Assembly: GCA_013127575.1 (NCBI GenBank) | Contig: CP053418.1 | Coordinates: 248,001 to 312,000 of the forward strand | Reading direction: 5' to 3' | DNA length: 64,000 nt | DNA from: Ramlibacter terrae | Lineage (GTDB): Bacteria > Pseudomonadota > Gammaproteobacteria > Burkholderiales > Burkholderiaceae_C | Shown: piece after piece, positions 19,539 through 29,758 of the stretch | How positions within the stretch are numbered: position 1 is the first letter of the stretch | Layout of the letters: each line of letters begins with the position of its first letter | Program-made: the position numbers and the translations under genes | The notes under the pieces: generated by a model | Told to the model about the DNA's origin: nothing | The model's database searches: none | The model's input: only the letters and a program-made list of their open reading frames with translations

Positions 19539-20533
19539 TCAAGTCTTTTCGGGGACCGTGGACAGGAATTCGCGCACCGCGCGTCCGAGCGGCAGGCCGG
19601 CCATCAGAAGGGGATGGGCCTTGTGCAAGGTCGCGAGCTTGTCGCGCAAGGCGGCGTCGCCGCCCGACGATTGCTCCAGCAGGGCCATCCAGCGCGCGCG
19701 CAGGGCCCGCGCCCTGGCGCCATCGGCCGGCTCGCCGGCGCGCAGCAGGGCCGGCCTGCGTCCTCGATCGCCTGCGCTTCCGCGTCGTTCCAAACCGGCA
19801 CGCGGAAGTTCACCTCGCCGAAGTGGTCCTGCATCCACGCCACGCGCAGCTTGATGGCGCGTTCCATGAACTCCATCAGGTCGGCCGCCGGCGCGCCGCC
19901 GCGGCCGCGCACGTCGGGCTCGCGCTGGTACATCGCGCCCCAGCGCTCCATCAGCGCGAAGTCGCCGCCCATCCACCGCACCATCAGGGCCGTCCAGCGG
20001 CGCGTGAGCACGGCCTTCGAACGTGTCGATCGCGCCGCCTGCGTCCATGTAGCGGCGGACCTCCGCCTGCAGCACCAGCCATTCCTGCTCGATGGCGGGA
20101 TAGGCGCCGAGGATGCGCTTCAACTCCCCGGCCTCGAAGTAGCGGCCGAACGTGGTCATCATCGACAGCGTGCGCACCCAGTCGTCCATGCTGGGGCTGC
20201 CGCCCTTGAGCAGCATGCCGTGCATCAGCGCCAGCCGCTCACGCAGTTCGTTGGCCTCGCGGATCTGGCGCTCGAGCGCATGCATCTGCTGTTCGATGAC
20301 GCGCTGCGGCGCCGTCTCGCTGCCATCGAGCAGCGGGCCGATCTCGGCGAGGGGCAGGCCCGGTGGCGCAGCGCCCGGATCGCGTGCAGGCGCGCGACAT
20401 CGGCTTCGGCATAGAGCCGGTAGCCGGACTCGGACCGGCCGGACGGCTTGAGCAGGCCGATCTCGTCGTAGTGGTGCAGCGTGCGGACCGTGAGCCCGGT
20501 GGAGCGTGCGAGTTCGCCGACCTTCAGGTGCAT
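19539..20533 (-). CDS. MerR-family transcriptional regulator
   Basis: The N-terminus MHLKVGELARSTGLTVRTLHHYDEIGLLKPSGRSESGYRLY is the MerR winged helix with its signature LHHYDEIGL. A coiled-coil dimerisation helix (VIEQQMHALERQIREANELRERL) is followed by a ~200-residue effector domain (WTALMVRWMGGDFALMERWGAMYQ) of unknown ligand. Breaks near 20361, 20025 (two bases) and 19753 are all at CCTGG. About 333 residues. It is divergent from the MFS promoter side and next to MsrB; an efflux or stress regulon is plausible. Confidence 0.84.
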
Positions 20534-20622
20534 GGAGGGATTGTGACGGCCGATCGGCCCCGGATCCAATCGTCCCGTCGCGGCGTATCCTTCCGAGTCA
20601 CCAGCCCCTCCAGGACGACGCC

Positions 20623-21098
20623 ATGAACCGACGCCACCTGCTCAGCATCCTTGCCGCGACCGGCCCGGGCGCGTTGGCCCTGCCCGCGAGGGCTGCGAGA
20701 GGCCCGCGCCGCTGGTCCTGCCCGAAGGCGAATGGAAGAAGCGCCTCACCGCGGAGCAATACCGCGTCCTGCGGGAGGCCGGCACGGAGCGCGCCCGCAG
20801 CAGCCCGTTGAACGCCGAGAAGCGCGCCGGCACGTACCACTGCGCCGGCTGCGACCTCGCCTTGTTCGCGTCCGACACCAAGTTCGAAAGCGGCACCGGC
20901 TGGCCGAGCTTCTTCGCGCCCTTGCCGGACACGTTGGACACGCGCGTCGACTTCCTGCTGATCATTCCCCGGACGGAATACCACTGTGCGCGTTGCGGCG
21001 GCCACCACGGCCACGTGTTCGGCGATGGTCCGGCGCCCACCGGGAAGCGCTACTGCAACAACGGCGTGGCCCTGCGCTTCGTGCCGGCGGCTGCGTAA
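20623..21098 (+). CDS. msrB: Peptide-methionine (R)-S-oxide reductase, exported
   Basis: About 159 residues. The N-terminus NRRHLLSILAATG with an Ala-rich stretch resembles a twin-arginine or Sec signal, so a periplasmic form is likely. Zinc ligands CAGC and CARC are present. The catalytic Cys lies in GKRYCNNG, and GTGWPSFF and GHHGHVFGDGP complete the MsrB fold. It reduces methionine-R-sulfoxide in oxidised proteins. One frame error lies between 20690 and 20712, between signal and enzyme domain. It is adjacent to the serine-hydrolase-like gene 13 bases downstream. Confidence 0.88.
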
Positions 21099-21111
21099 CC
21101 CGGGAAGACGC

Positions 21112-22270
21112 ATGGACTTTCCCGCAGTCGATGCCGCCTTGCAGGAGGCGCTGGGCACCGAACAGCTCGCAGGCGCCTCGTACGCCATCTTCCGAAAGCA
21201 GGAGGTGCTCGCCCGCCGCTGTCTCGGGCATGCGGACCGCGAAGCCGGTGTCGCGCTGCGCGAGGACCATCTGTTCCGCGCCTTTTCCAACACCAAGCTG
21301 GTGACGAGCTGCGCCGCGCTCCAGCTGTTCGAGCAGGGGCGCTTCGGCCTCGACGATCCCATCGGCCGGTACCTTCCGGCGCTGGCCGACCTGCGTTTGC
21401 TGCGCCCCGGCGCGGCCGGCATCGAGGACACGCTGCCGGCGCGCGAGCCCGTGCGCATCCGCCACCTCCTCACGCACACCGCCGGGTTCACCTACGGATT
21501 CACCCAGCCCGACGCCCCCATCGCCGCGGCCTACCGCGAAGCCCGCGTGCTGGACCCGTCGCTCACGCTGGCGGAGATGGTGGAAGCGCTCGGGCGTCTT
21601 CCCTTGCTCTTCGAGCCGGGCACGGCCGGAACTATTCGGTGGCGACCGACGTGGTCGGCCGGCTGGTGGAGGTGGTGTCGGGGCTGCGCCTGGACGACTA
21701 TTTCCGGCAGCGCATCTTCCTTCCGCTGGGCATGCACGACACGTCTTTCTCCGTGCCGCCGGACCGGCAGCCGCGGCTTGCCGCGATGTACATCGGCAGC
21801 CTGAAGGAGCCGCTGCGCCCCGGGCTGCGGCGCGCCGACCACCTTCCCTACCCGGATGCCTATCTCGCCCCCAAGCCTTTCCCGGGCGGCGGCGGAGGCC
21901 TCGTCACTTCGCTCGACGACTACAGCGCGCTGGTGCGTGCGCTGCTGCAGCGGGGGCGCCGCTGCTGCGGCCCGAGACGATGGCGCTCATCACGCGCAAC
22001 CAGCTTCCGGCAGGCATGTGGATCCAGTTCCCCGGCCAGCCCCTGCAGGTGGGCCGCGGGCACAGCCGGCGGCTGCCGTCGTCGTGCAGGAGCCACCGGG
22101 CGGCCCCGGGACCGACGGGCAGGTTTACTGGGGCGGCCTCGCGGGAACGAAATGGTTCTTCTCGCCCGGCGAGGACGGCCGCCGTGCTGATGACGCAGCG
22201 CTACATGGGCAGCGACCTGCCGTACTGGCCGGCTTTCCTGCGCGCGCTGCGCGAGGACCTGCGGCCGTGA
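21112..22270 (+). CDS. Beta-lactamase-fold serine hydrolase (EstB/class C-like)
   Basis: About 387 residues. The nucleophile motif is FSNTKLVTS (SxxK), the second motif WNYSVATDVVG (Tyr base), and IRHLLTHTAGFTYGF is typical of esterase-type relatives rather than true beta-lactamases. The late motif PGTDGQVYWGGLAGTKWFF corresponds to the KTG region. Breaks: 21632 (CCTGG, restoring TAWNYS), ~21955 (G-run), 22057 (CCTGG) and 22181 (two bases lost from CCTGG, restoring EDGLAVLMTQ). No signal peptide, so a cytoplasmic esterase is likelier than a resistance enzyme. Confidence 0.83.
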
Positions 22271-22276
22271 CCGCCC

Positions 22277-23073
22277 TCAGGAATTCCGCGCAAGCACCAC
22301 GCTGAACGTCGACCCGTGCCCGAGCCCTGCGCTCGTCGCAGTCACGCGGCCGCCATGCAATTCGACGATGCGCTTCACGATCGCGAGGCCGAGTCCGAGC
22401 CCAACGTTCGCCTCGGGGTTTGCCGCGGCGCTCGGCGCCTGCACGAACGGCTCGAACAGGTCGTCGATGGTGGCCGGGTCCAGCCCTTCGCCGCTGTCGG
22501 TCACGCTCGTGCGCCAGTCCCTGCCGTCGGCGGCGAGCTTCAGCGCGATGCTGCCGCCGGGCGGGGTGTACTGGCAGCGTTGACCAGCAGGTTGGCAAAG
22601 ACCTGCACCAGCCGGTTGGCGTCGCCGCGCACGACGGCGGGTCCGGGCGGCAGGTCGGTGGTGAGACGATGTTCCTTGCCGAGGTTGCTGCGCCGCAGGT
22701 CGCGCACGGCAGCGGAGAGTTCGTGCCGCGACCGGCGCAAGCGCCCACCGATGATGCTGATGCTCAGGCCGATGGCGAGGAAAAGCACGGTGCGCCAGAT
22801 GTTGGCCGGCTCCAGCACGCTGTCCCAGCCCGGCTTCGAGCCGACGAACAGGTAGGTGCCGACCAGCGTGCTGAGCGCCGTCGCCAGCATCGCGGGACCG
22901 AAGCCGCCGTACAGGGCGGCGAGCACGATCGACAGCGTGAGGATCAGGTACGGGCCTTGCTGGCCCAGCACGGGATTCAGCAGGAAGCGCAGGAAGAGGG
23001 CGGCGGCGACCCGGGCGACTGCCAGCAGGTAGTCTCTCCAGCGAACGGCAGGCAGGATCGGGTCGGGTTGCAT
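22277..23073 (-). CDS. Membrane histidine-kinase-like protein lacking a phosphoacceptor domain
   Basis: About 265 residues. Three or four membrane helices (residues ~10-110) resemble the DUF4118/KdpD sensor domain. A short linker (SRHELSAAVRDLRRSNLGKEH) leads straight into an HATPase domain with N-box ANLLVNAA.YTPPGG, G1 VTDSGEGLDP and G2 LGLGLAIVKRIVELHGG. No HisKA H-box is visible between them. One base is lost near 22577. The start overlaps the LysR stop. It could be a truncated or internally deleted kinase, or an ATPase-only signalling protein. Confidence 0.75.
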
Positions 23074-23947
23074 CACATCGGATTCGGTGATCGGTGCCGC
23101 GCCGCAAGCTCGCTGGCGGCACGCCAGAACGACTCCGCATGCACGCCCAGCGCCGCCGTGCCTCGGTAGAGGCGAATCTCCAGCGGCACCCGCCGTTCTC
23201 AGGTCCGGCCGCTTCCTGCAGCCTCCCGCTCGCCAGGTCGTCGCGCACGAGGGAGAGCGGCAGCCACGCCATGCCCTTCGCTTCGAGTGCCATCGACTTG
23301 AGCACCGACGCCAGGTGCGCGGTGAAGACCGGCTGCAATGCGTCCAGGTCTTCCCCGAGTTCCTGCCGCAGGATCCGGCCGAGCCCCGACTCTTCGCTGA
23401 ACTGCAGCAGCGCCGTCTTCGGCGCCGCCGTCGCCCGCACGGGCAGCAGCGTGTCGTGCCCGATCACGATGGACGGGATCTCCCGTGCTTCCAGGCCCGC
23501 CCTCGCGTGCGCGACGACGAATTGCACCTGCCCTTCGTCCAGCAGGGCCTCGCAGCGGGCGAGGACGTCCGACAGCAGCCGGATCGAACCCTGCACCGTA
23601 TGGGCCTCGAGCGACTGGAGCCACGGCGGAACGAAGGTGAACGACAGCGCGTGCGTCGCGGCGAGCCGCAGTGTCGTCGCGTTGCGCTCCGCCACGGCGA
23701 GTGCTTCCGATGGCAGGCGACCGATGCGCGCCAGCAGCTCCTCGGCCACCGGCCGGAACCAGTCACCGGTCGCCGTGAGCCGCGCCGGCTGGCTGGTCCG
23801 GTCGAACAGGTCGCTGCCCAGCCATTCCTCCAGCCCGCGGATGCGACGGCTGAAGGCCGGCTGCGAGGCGTGCCGTGCCTCCGCCGCCCGCGAGAAATTC
23901 CCGGTGGCCGCGAGTGCAAGGAAGTCCTCCAGCCACACCAGGTTCAT
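23073..23947 (-). CDS. LysR-family transcriptional regulator
   Basis: About 291 residues starting MNLVWLEDFLALAATGNFSRAAEARHASQPAFSRRIRGLEEWLG, the DNA-binding HTH. The effector domain includes QFVVAHARAGLEAREIP and AKGMAWLPLSLVRDDLASG. One base is missing near 23192 (G-run), after which the conserved end VPLEIRLYRGTAALGVHAESFW reads through to the stop at 23073. It overlaps the kinase-like gene by a TGATG junction. It is divergent from tarD at 24052, so it is the likely regulator of D-tartrate use. Confidence 0.85.
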
Positions 23948-24051
23948 GAGCGGTTCGTCCAGTGCATGGAAGTCGAGAAAATGAGCATTGGCGCCCGGGA
24001 CAGCGTTCTTCGATCATGCAGGTCCTTTCCAGTTGCACCCCAGGACCTGCC

Positions 24052-25215
24052 ATGAAGATCGTCGAGATTCGCGAGAAAACGCTGCCCATCAGCTCGCCCA
24101 TCCGGAACGCCTACATCGACTTTAGCAAAATGACGCTGAGCCTCGTGGCGGTGATCACCGACGTGGTCCGCGACGGCAAGCCGGTGGTGGGCTACGGGTT
24201 CAATTCCAACGGCCGCTATGGCGGGGCAAGCTGATGCGCGAGCGCTTCATCCCGCGCGTGCTCGAAGCCGCCCCGGACACCTTGATCGATGCAGGCGGCA
24301 AGAACCTCGATCCGCACAGGATCTGGGACACGATGTTCAAGAACGAAAAGCCGGGCGGCCACGGCGAGCGTTCGGTGGCGATCGGCACGATCGACATGGC
24401 GGTGTGGGACGCGGTGGCCAAGATCGAAGGCAAGCCCTTGTTCCAGCTGCTGGCCGACCGCTACGGCGACGGCAAGCCGAACTGCAAGGTGTTCGTCTAC
24501 GCCGCAGGTGGCTACTACTACCCGGGGCAGGACCACAGGAAGCTGCAGGACGAGATGCGCAGCTACATCGACCGCGGCTACACGGTCGTCAAGAAGAAGA
24601 TCGGCGGCGCATCGCTCGACGAAGACCTGCGCCGCATCGACGCCATCATGGAAGTGCTGCAGGACGGCCAGAAGCTGTGCGTGGACGCCAACGGCCGCTT
24701 CGACTGGACACGGCCATCGCGTATGCGAAGGCGCTCTCGCAGTACGACCTCTTCTGGTACGAGGAGCCGGGGGACCCGCTGGATTTCGAGCTCCGGGCCA
24801 CCCTGCGCAGCTACTACAAGAATCCGATGGCGACCGGCGAGGACCTGTTCTCGATGCAGGACGCGCGAAACCTGATCCGCTACGGCGGCATGCGCCCGGA
24901 CCGCGACTGGCTGCAGTTCGACTGCGCCCTCAGCTACGGGCTGGTGGAGTACCTGCGCACGCTGGACATGCTCAAGGAGCACGGCTGGTCGGCCAGCCGG
25001 TGCATCCCCCACGGCGGGCACCAGATGTCGTTGAACATCGCGGCCGGCCTGGGCCGGGCGGCAACGAGTCGTACCCCGACCTGTTCCAGCCCTTCGGCGG
25101 CTTCCCGGACGGCGTGCGGGTCGACAACGGCTACGTGACGCTGCCGGACCTGCCCGGCATCGGCTTCGAGGGCAAGGCCGACCTGTACCGCGAGATGCAG
25201 GCCCTGTCCGCCTGA
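24052..25215 (+). CDS. tarD: D(-)-tartrate dehydratase
   Basis: An enolase-superfamily enzyme of 388 residues after repair that dehydrates D-tartrate to oxaloacetate. It agrees closely along its length with the Bradyrhizobium TarD sequence as I recall it. Catalytic KxK lies in TVVKKKIGG, metal ligands in CVDANG, WYEEPGD and ATGEDLF, and the catalytic His in CIPHGGHQM. Three breaks at CCWGG (24223, 24708, 25054) restore RYGQGKLM, RFDLDTAIAYA and GLGLGGNESYPDLFQP, all conserved. It is followed by a Bug receptor gene, which would import the substrate, and is divergent from LysR. Confidence 0.88.
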
Positions 25216-25240
25216 TTCCCAACTACCCGAGGAGACAAGC

Positions 25241-26219
25241 ATGAACGCAACGAGGCGCATCGTCGCCGGCTTCGCCCGCCGCCGCCGCCACCACCCCGGC
25301 CGGGCCGAGTTCCCGGACAAGCCCGTCACCCCTGGTCGTTCCCTTCGCACCCGGAGGCCCGAGCGACAAGATCGCGCGGGACCTGGCGGACGCCTTGCGC
25401 AAGCCGCTGGGACAGACCGTCGTGGTCGAGAACGCAGCGGGAGCCGGCGGCACGATCGGCGCCGCCAAGGTGGCCCGATCCGCGCCGGACGGCTACACGC
25501 TGCTGGTGCACCACATCGGCATGGCCACGGCGCCGGCCCTGTACCGCAAGCTGCCGTTCAAGGTGCCCGAGGACTTCGAGATGCTGGGCCTGATCAACGA
25601 GGCGCCCTCCGTCGTGATCGGCAACGGCAGCCTGCCGCCGAAGAACTTCGCCGAGCTGCGCCAGTGGATCGCGGCCAACGGCAGCAAGGTCAACCTCGCC
25701 AACGCCGGGCTGGGCTCTGCCTCGCACTTGTGCGGGCTGATGTTCCAGAGCGCGCTCAAGACCAACCTGACGACGGTCCCCTACAAGGGCACCGCGCCGG
25801 CCATGACGGACCTGATCGGCGGCCAAGTCAACCTCATGTGCGAGCAGGCGACCAACGCCGTCCCGCAGATCGAGGGCGGCAAGGTGAAGGTGTTCGGCGT
25901 GACCAGCCTGCGGCGCCTCACGATCCCTGCCTTGAAGGACACGCCGACGCTGGCGGAGTCCGGACTGAAGGACTTCGACGTGCAGGTCTGGCACGGGCTG
26001 TACGCGCCGAAGGGCACGCCCGCGCCCGTGCTCGCCAGGCTGAACGCCGCGCTGCGTGCCGCGCTGAAGGATGCCGAGCTGGTCAAGCGACAGGAGGCTC
26101 TGGGCCTGACGGTGATCAGCGACGAGCGCCTGGACCCGGCGGGCCACAGGAAGTTCGTCGAAGCCGAGAAGCAGCGCTGGGCCAAGGTGATCAAGGACGC
26201 CGGCGAGTACGCCGACTGA
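25241..26219 (+). CDS. Tripartite tricarboxylate transporter substrate-binding protein, probable tartrate receptor
   Basis: A Bug-type periplasmic receptor of about 325 residues. Landmarks are VVVENAAGAGGTIGAAKVAR, APDGYTLLVHHIG, LPFKVPEDFEMLGLINEAPSVVIG, TVPYKGTAPAMTDLIGGQVNLM and the C-terminal KFVEAEKQRWAKVIKDAG. An extra C before CCTGG at 25329 (expected VTLVVPFAPGGPSD) and an error within the signal peptide near 25280 break the start. It lies 26 bases after tarD in the same operon, with ribosome-binding site GAGGAGA, so D-tartrate or a related dicarboxylate is the likely ligand (inference). No membrane subunits nearby. Confidence 0.86.
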
Positions 26220-26259
26220 GACCGCAACGACCGAGTGGGCGCGTCACAGGAGGCCCGCG

Positions 26260-26466
26260 CTACTTCTCCCGATGGTCCCGAGTCCGGCGTTGTGCGGCGG
26301 ACGGGGTCGCCTTGCGCTCCGAAGGCCCGCCCTCCTTCTTGCGCAGCAGCACCACCCCGAGGGCCGGCGCCGGATTCGCCCGGAGCAGCGGAGAGGTTTC
26401 ATCGGATGCGCTGGGCCGCAGCGCCGAGCTGCCCCATCCTTGGGGCTGGTTGCGGATGATGGACAC
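26260..26466 (-). CDS. Small hypothetical protein
   Basis: A 68-residue frame from GTG at 26466 with an excellent ribosome-binding site (GGAGG five bases upstream) to TAG at 26260. The protein starts MSIIRNQPQGWGSSALRP and ends in a basic Lys/Arg-rich tail. No family is recognised. It lies between the Bug receptor and the GNAT gene, on the opposite strand. The start context is the main argument that it is real. Confidence 0.45.
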   Translation of the reverse strand: MSIIRNQPQGWGSSALRPSASDETSPLLRANPAPALGVVLLRKKEGGPSERKATPSAAQRRTRDHREK

Positions 26467-26628
26467 GGTTCCTCCAAGTGCGAACGGATCGTGGCACTGC
26501 CGCCGGGGCCGCCACGCAGGCGCCGGGGCGCTCGCCGTGTCGGCGGAAACGCACGAGCCCGGGTCACGTGAAGGCACGCCCCGCTTGTGCAACCATCCCG
26601 TTCCTTCGCCGTCCCGCACCCAAGCACC

Positions 26629-27101
26629 ATGCAGCCTCTCCGCACCCCCGCCTCGAACTCGTTCTTCGCAGCCCGCAGGAGTGGCGGTCCATCCTGGCGT
26701 CCATGCGTCCGGAGGACCGCGCCGAGGTGTCGCCCGACTGGCTCGCGCGCATGGAAGCGGCGACCACACCGGACCCGTGGCTGCATGGCTTCACCGCGCT
26801 CGCGCTCGATGGCGCCCCGGTCGGGCAGGGCGGTTTCAAGGCGCCGCCTTCCGGCGGCTTCGTCGAAATCGCGTATGCCATCGAGCCCGAGTGCGAGGGG
26901 CAGGGCTACGCCACCGAGATCGCCATGGCGCTGGCTGCATTCGCCCTCTCGTTCCCCGAGGTGCAGACCGTGCGGGCCCACACCCTCCCCGGCGGACTGG
27001 CCTCGCAGCGGGTCCTGCTGAAATCGGGGTTCGAGGCCGTCGGCCCGGTCATGGACCCGGAGGACGGCGAGGTGCTCCGCTTCGAGAGGCGTCGCCCTTA
27101 G
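26629..27101 (+). CDS. GNAT-family N-acetyltransferase
   Basis: About 157 residues in the RimJ/RimL style: start MQPLRTPRLELVLRSPQEW, acetyl-CoA loop EIAYAIEPECEGQGYATEI (the Q/RxxGxG/A motif is EGQGYA), then VRAHTLPGGLASQRVLLKSGFE and a terminal GEVLRFERRRP. One base is missing in the C-run near 26647 (restoring RTPRLEL). Acceptor unknown. Confidence 0.83.
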
Positions 27102-27105
27102 AATC

Positions 27106-27117
27106 AGGGTTTACCCT
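27106..27117. promoter_or_regulatory. Palindrome AGGGTTTACCCT upstream of binding-protein gene
   Basis: A perfect inverted repeat AGGGT-TT-ACCCT ends 15 bases before the GTG start at 27133. The same core (GGGTAAACCC) recurs at 34743. It looks like an operator for a dimeric regulator. Confidence 0.55.
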
Positions 27118-27132
27118 AGTTCGATTCTTCCG

Positions 27133-28028
27133 TGACCCTCCGCCGCCTGCTGCCCCTCGCCTGCGCCTCGCTCGCCTTCGCTTCCTCGGCCTTTGCCCGG
27201 GCCCCCGCCGACACCCGGCCCGCGTCAAGGAAACCCGCTCCATCACGCTGGGCGTGCGCGAAGCCGCCCGCCCGTTCTCGTACCTGAACGAGCAGAAGCA
27301 GCCGGTCGGCTATTCGGTCGACCTGTGCCTCGCAGCGGTCGAAGAGATCAAGCGCTCGCTCAAGCTGCCCGAGCTGAAGGTCGCCTACAAGGTGGTCGCC
27401 GGCGCCGAGCGGATCCCCAAGCTCGAAAGCGGCGAGATCGACCTGGAGTGCGGGTCCACCACCAACACCAAGGCGCGCCAGGAGAAGGTGGCTTTCAGCT
27501 ACACGATCTTCGTCGCGGGCATCCGCGTGCTGGTGCCCAAGGGCGTCAAGGTCGAATCGGTGAAGGACTGGGCGGGCTGCCCGTGGCCCTGAGCAAGGGC
27601 ACCACGTCCGAGAAGCTGTTCACGCAGCTCGCGGTGAACGAGGTGAAGATGCAGCTCACCACCTTCGCCAGCAACGGCGAGGCCTACCAGGCGCTCAAGG
27701 AAGGCAAGGTGCGCGCCTTCCCGCAAGACGATTCGCTGCTGCTCGGCATGGTCGCCCACGACAACGCGCAGGCGCAACTGGACTGGGCAGCGTCACGCTC
27801 TCCGTGGAGCCGTACGCGATCATGCTGCGCAAGAACGACGCCGCGCTCGGCGCCGTCGTCGACCGCACGCTGGCGCGGCTCTACGCCGCCGGCGACATCG
27901 ACGGCCTGTACCGCAAGTGGTTCACCAACGACCGCCTGAACGTGCAGATGGGCCGCCTCACGCGCGACAGCTTCGCCCGGCCCAACAAGGAGCCGGGCGT
28001 GGCGATGCTGCTGGGCTACTCGCTCTGA
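27133..28028 (+). CDS. Amino-acid ABC transporter periplasmic binding protein
   Basis: An SBP family 3 protein of about 299 residues with a signal peptide (TLRRLLPLACASLAFASSAFA). Landmarks are VGYSVDLCLAAVEEIKRSL, GEIDLECGSTTNTKARQEKVAFSYT (the Glu/Asp-type ligand pocket) and GLYRKWF. Three base losses at CCTGG (27210, 27570, 27787) restore DTLARVKETRSITL, KDLGGLPVALSKGTTSE and LDLGSVTLSVEPY. The GTG start follows a palindromic site. No permease or ATPase adjoins, so it is an orphan receptor. Glutamate/aspartate-type ligand is a guess from family resemblance. Confidence 0.84.
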
Positions 28029-28694
28029 GCCTGGCGCGCGCGGCGCGACAACTCGCTGCCGCGCGTGAGCAGGAACGTGCGCAGGCGCTGCGGGAAATCG
28101 GGTAGCACCGCCTCGCGCACGGAGGGCCGCCGCTCCAGCGCGGCCCGCCCGGCGCGCAGCCGCGGGCTCGCATCGAACCAGCCCGGCTCGCCCAGCGCCT
28201 CGAACGCATCGAAGTAGCGGAACACCGGCGCGAACACCGCGTCGACCAGCGTGAAGCGCTCGCCCGCGAACCACGGACCGGCGGGCGCCAGCGCGGCTTC
28301 GAGCCGCGCGAACTGCGCGTGCAGCTGGGCGCGCTGCACCTCCAGCGTGGCCGCATCGGGCGCCGTGTAGAAAGCCCAGATCGTGTTCAGCATCGCCGAG
28401 CCGAACTCCATCCAGCCGCGATGCGCCGCGCGCTCGGGGCGGCTTCAGGGTGCAGCTGCGGCGGCAAGGTTTCGTCGAGGTACTCGCAGATCGCCGCCGA
28501 TTCGAACAGCGGCGCGTCGCCGGCCAGCAGCACCGGCGTCTTGCCCGGGGCGAGATCGCGGTGAACCAGGCGGGCTTGTCCGCCGGGTCGACCCAGCGCC
28601 GCTCGAAGGGCACGCCCTTCTCCAGCAGCACGATGGCCGCGCGCTGCACGTAAGGGCAGAGCGCGTGGCTCACGAGGGTGAGGGGCTCGGCCAC
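28016..28694 (-). CDS. Glutathione S-transferase family protein
   Basis: About 227 residues. The N-terminal thioredoxin fold has LVSHALCPYVQRAAIVLLEKGVPFERRWVD, with the CPYV motif of omega/lambda-like GSTs, and GKTPVLLAGDAPLFESAAICEYLDE, the glutathione-binding ESAAI motif. The helical domain (FTLVDAVFAPVFRYFDAF) follows. T lost from CCTGG at 28550 and C lost at 28413 explain the breaks. The 3' end overlaps the convergent binding-protein gene by 13 bases. It is divergent from LysR. Confidence 0.87.
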
Positions 28695-28804
28695 GGAGCA
28701 GGCCCCTGGTGGTATGGGGCGTCGTGAGAGAGTTCATTTCAAGTGGATGGGGTGGAAAGAGCCGCGACTGTAGGATTGCGAAACGACAACGAAAATAGGC
28801 GTGC

Positions 28805-29684
28805 ATGCAAACCTTCATTGCAGTTCCGCAAGCCTCGCCGACCGCCGCCGACCTGCACGTGGTGCTCGCGCTGGTGCGCGGCGGCACGCTCGCCGAAGCG
28901 GCCGCGCGCAGTGGCAGCGATCCGTCCACGGTCTTCCGTGCCGTGCAGCGGCTCGAGAAGCAGCTCGGGCAGCGGCTGTTCGAGCGCAGCCGCCGTGGCT
29001 ACCTGCCATCGGAAACCGCGCTCGAACTCGCGCGCCACGCCGAGCGGATCGAGGCCGAACTCGAAGCCGCGCGTGCCGCGGTGACCGGCGTGGCCGCCGC
29101 GGTGGCGGGGCGCGTGCGCCTGACCACCACCGATTCCGTGCTGCGCGGACTGGTGCTGCCCTGCCTGCCGGCGCTCGCCCGTGCGCATCCCTTGCTGCAG
29201 CTCGAGGTGCAGGCGCACAACGCGCTCGTCAACCTGACCAGGCGCGACGCCGACATCGCATTGCGCGCCACGCCGAAGCCGCCGCAGCACTGGTCGGGCG
29301 CGAGCTGGGGCGCATCCGCTTCGTGGTGGCCGGCCTGCGCGGAACGTCCAGCCGGCGCGCGCTGGATGCGCACGACTGGGTCGCGCCCGACGAGTCCATG
29401 CCCGAGCACCCGAGCGTCCGCTGGCGGACCCGCGCCTATCCCCGGCTGGTGCCGCGGCTGCTGGCCGACGGCATCGTCGGCGTGGTCGATGCGATCCGCA
29501 GCGGCGCCGGTGTCGGGGTGGTGCCGGTCTTCATGCTGCAGGTGGAGCCGCAGCTCAAGGCGCTGACGGAGCCGCTCGAAGGCTGCGATTCCACGCTGTG
29601 GCTGCTGGCCCATCCGGAGTCGCGCCACCTGCGGCGCATTGCGGCCGTGTACCAGCACCGGCCGACCACGTGCGCTTGCCGTAG
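28805..29684 (+). CDS. LysR-family transcriptional regulator
   Basis: About 294 residues. The HTH segment is LHVVLALVRGGTLAEAAARSGSDPSTVFRAVQRLEKQLGQRLFERS. The effector domain has LTRRDADIALRATPKPPQHLVGRELG and IVGVVDAIRSGAGVGVVPVFM. Base losses at CCTGG near 29290 and 29659 were identified, the second hiding the stop at 29684. About 110 bases separate it from the divergent GST gene, its likely target. Confidence 0.85.
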
Positions 29685-29758
29685 GCCGCGAACCTGCGTT
29701 CGTGTCGGGCCTTGCGCGCAGCGGCCCGCGCGTGCGGCCCCTTGGCTAGACTGCCGCC

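Noticed and set aside
21112-22270. Antibiotic-resistance beta-lactamase
   Set aside because: Motifs (SNTK, NYSVATD, THTAGFTYGF) match esterase-type relatives, and no signal peptide is present.
22277-23947. A single LysR-kinase fusion protein
   Set aside because: One open frame spans both regions only because of a frame error near 23192; the LysR stop and the kinase start overlap as TGATG at 23073.
25241-27592. A 783-residue plus-strand frame covering several genes
   Set aside because: It merely connects out-of-frame readings of the Bug receptor, the intergenic region, the GNAT gene and the binding protein.
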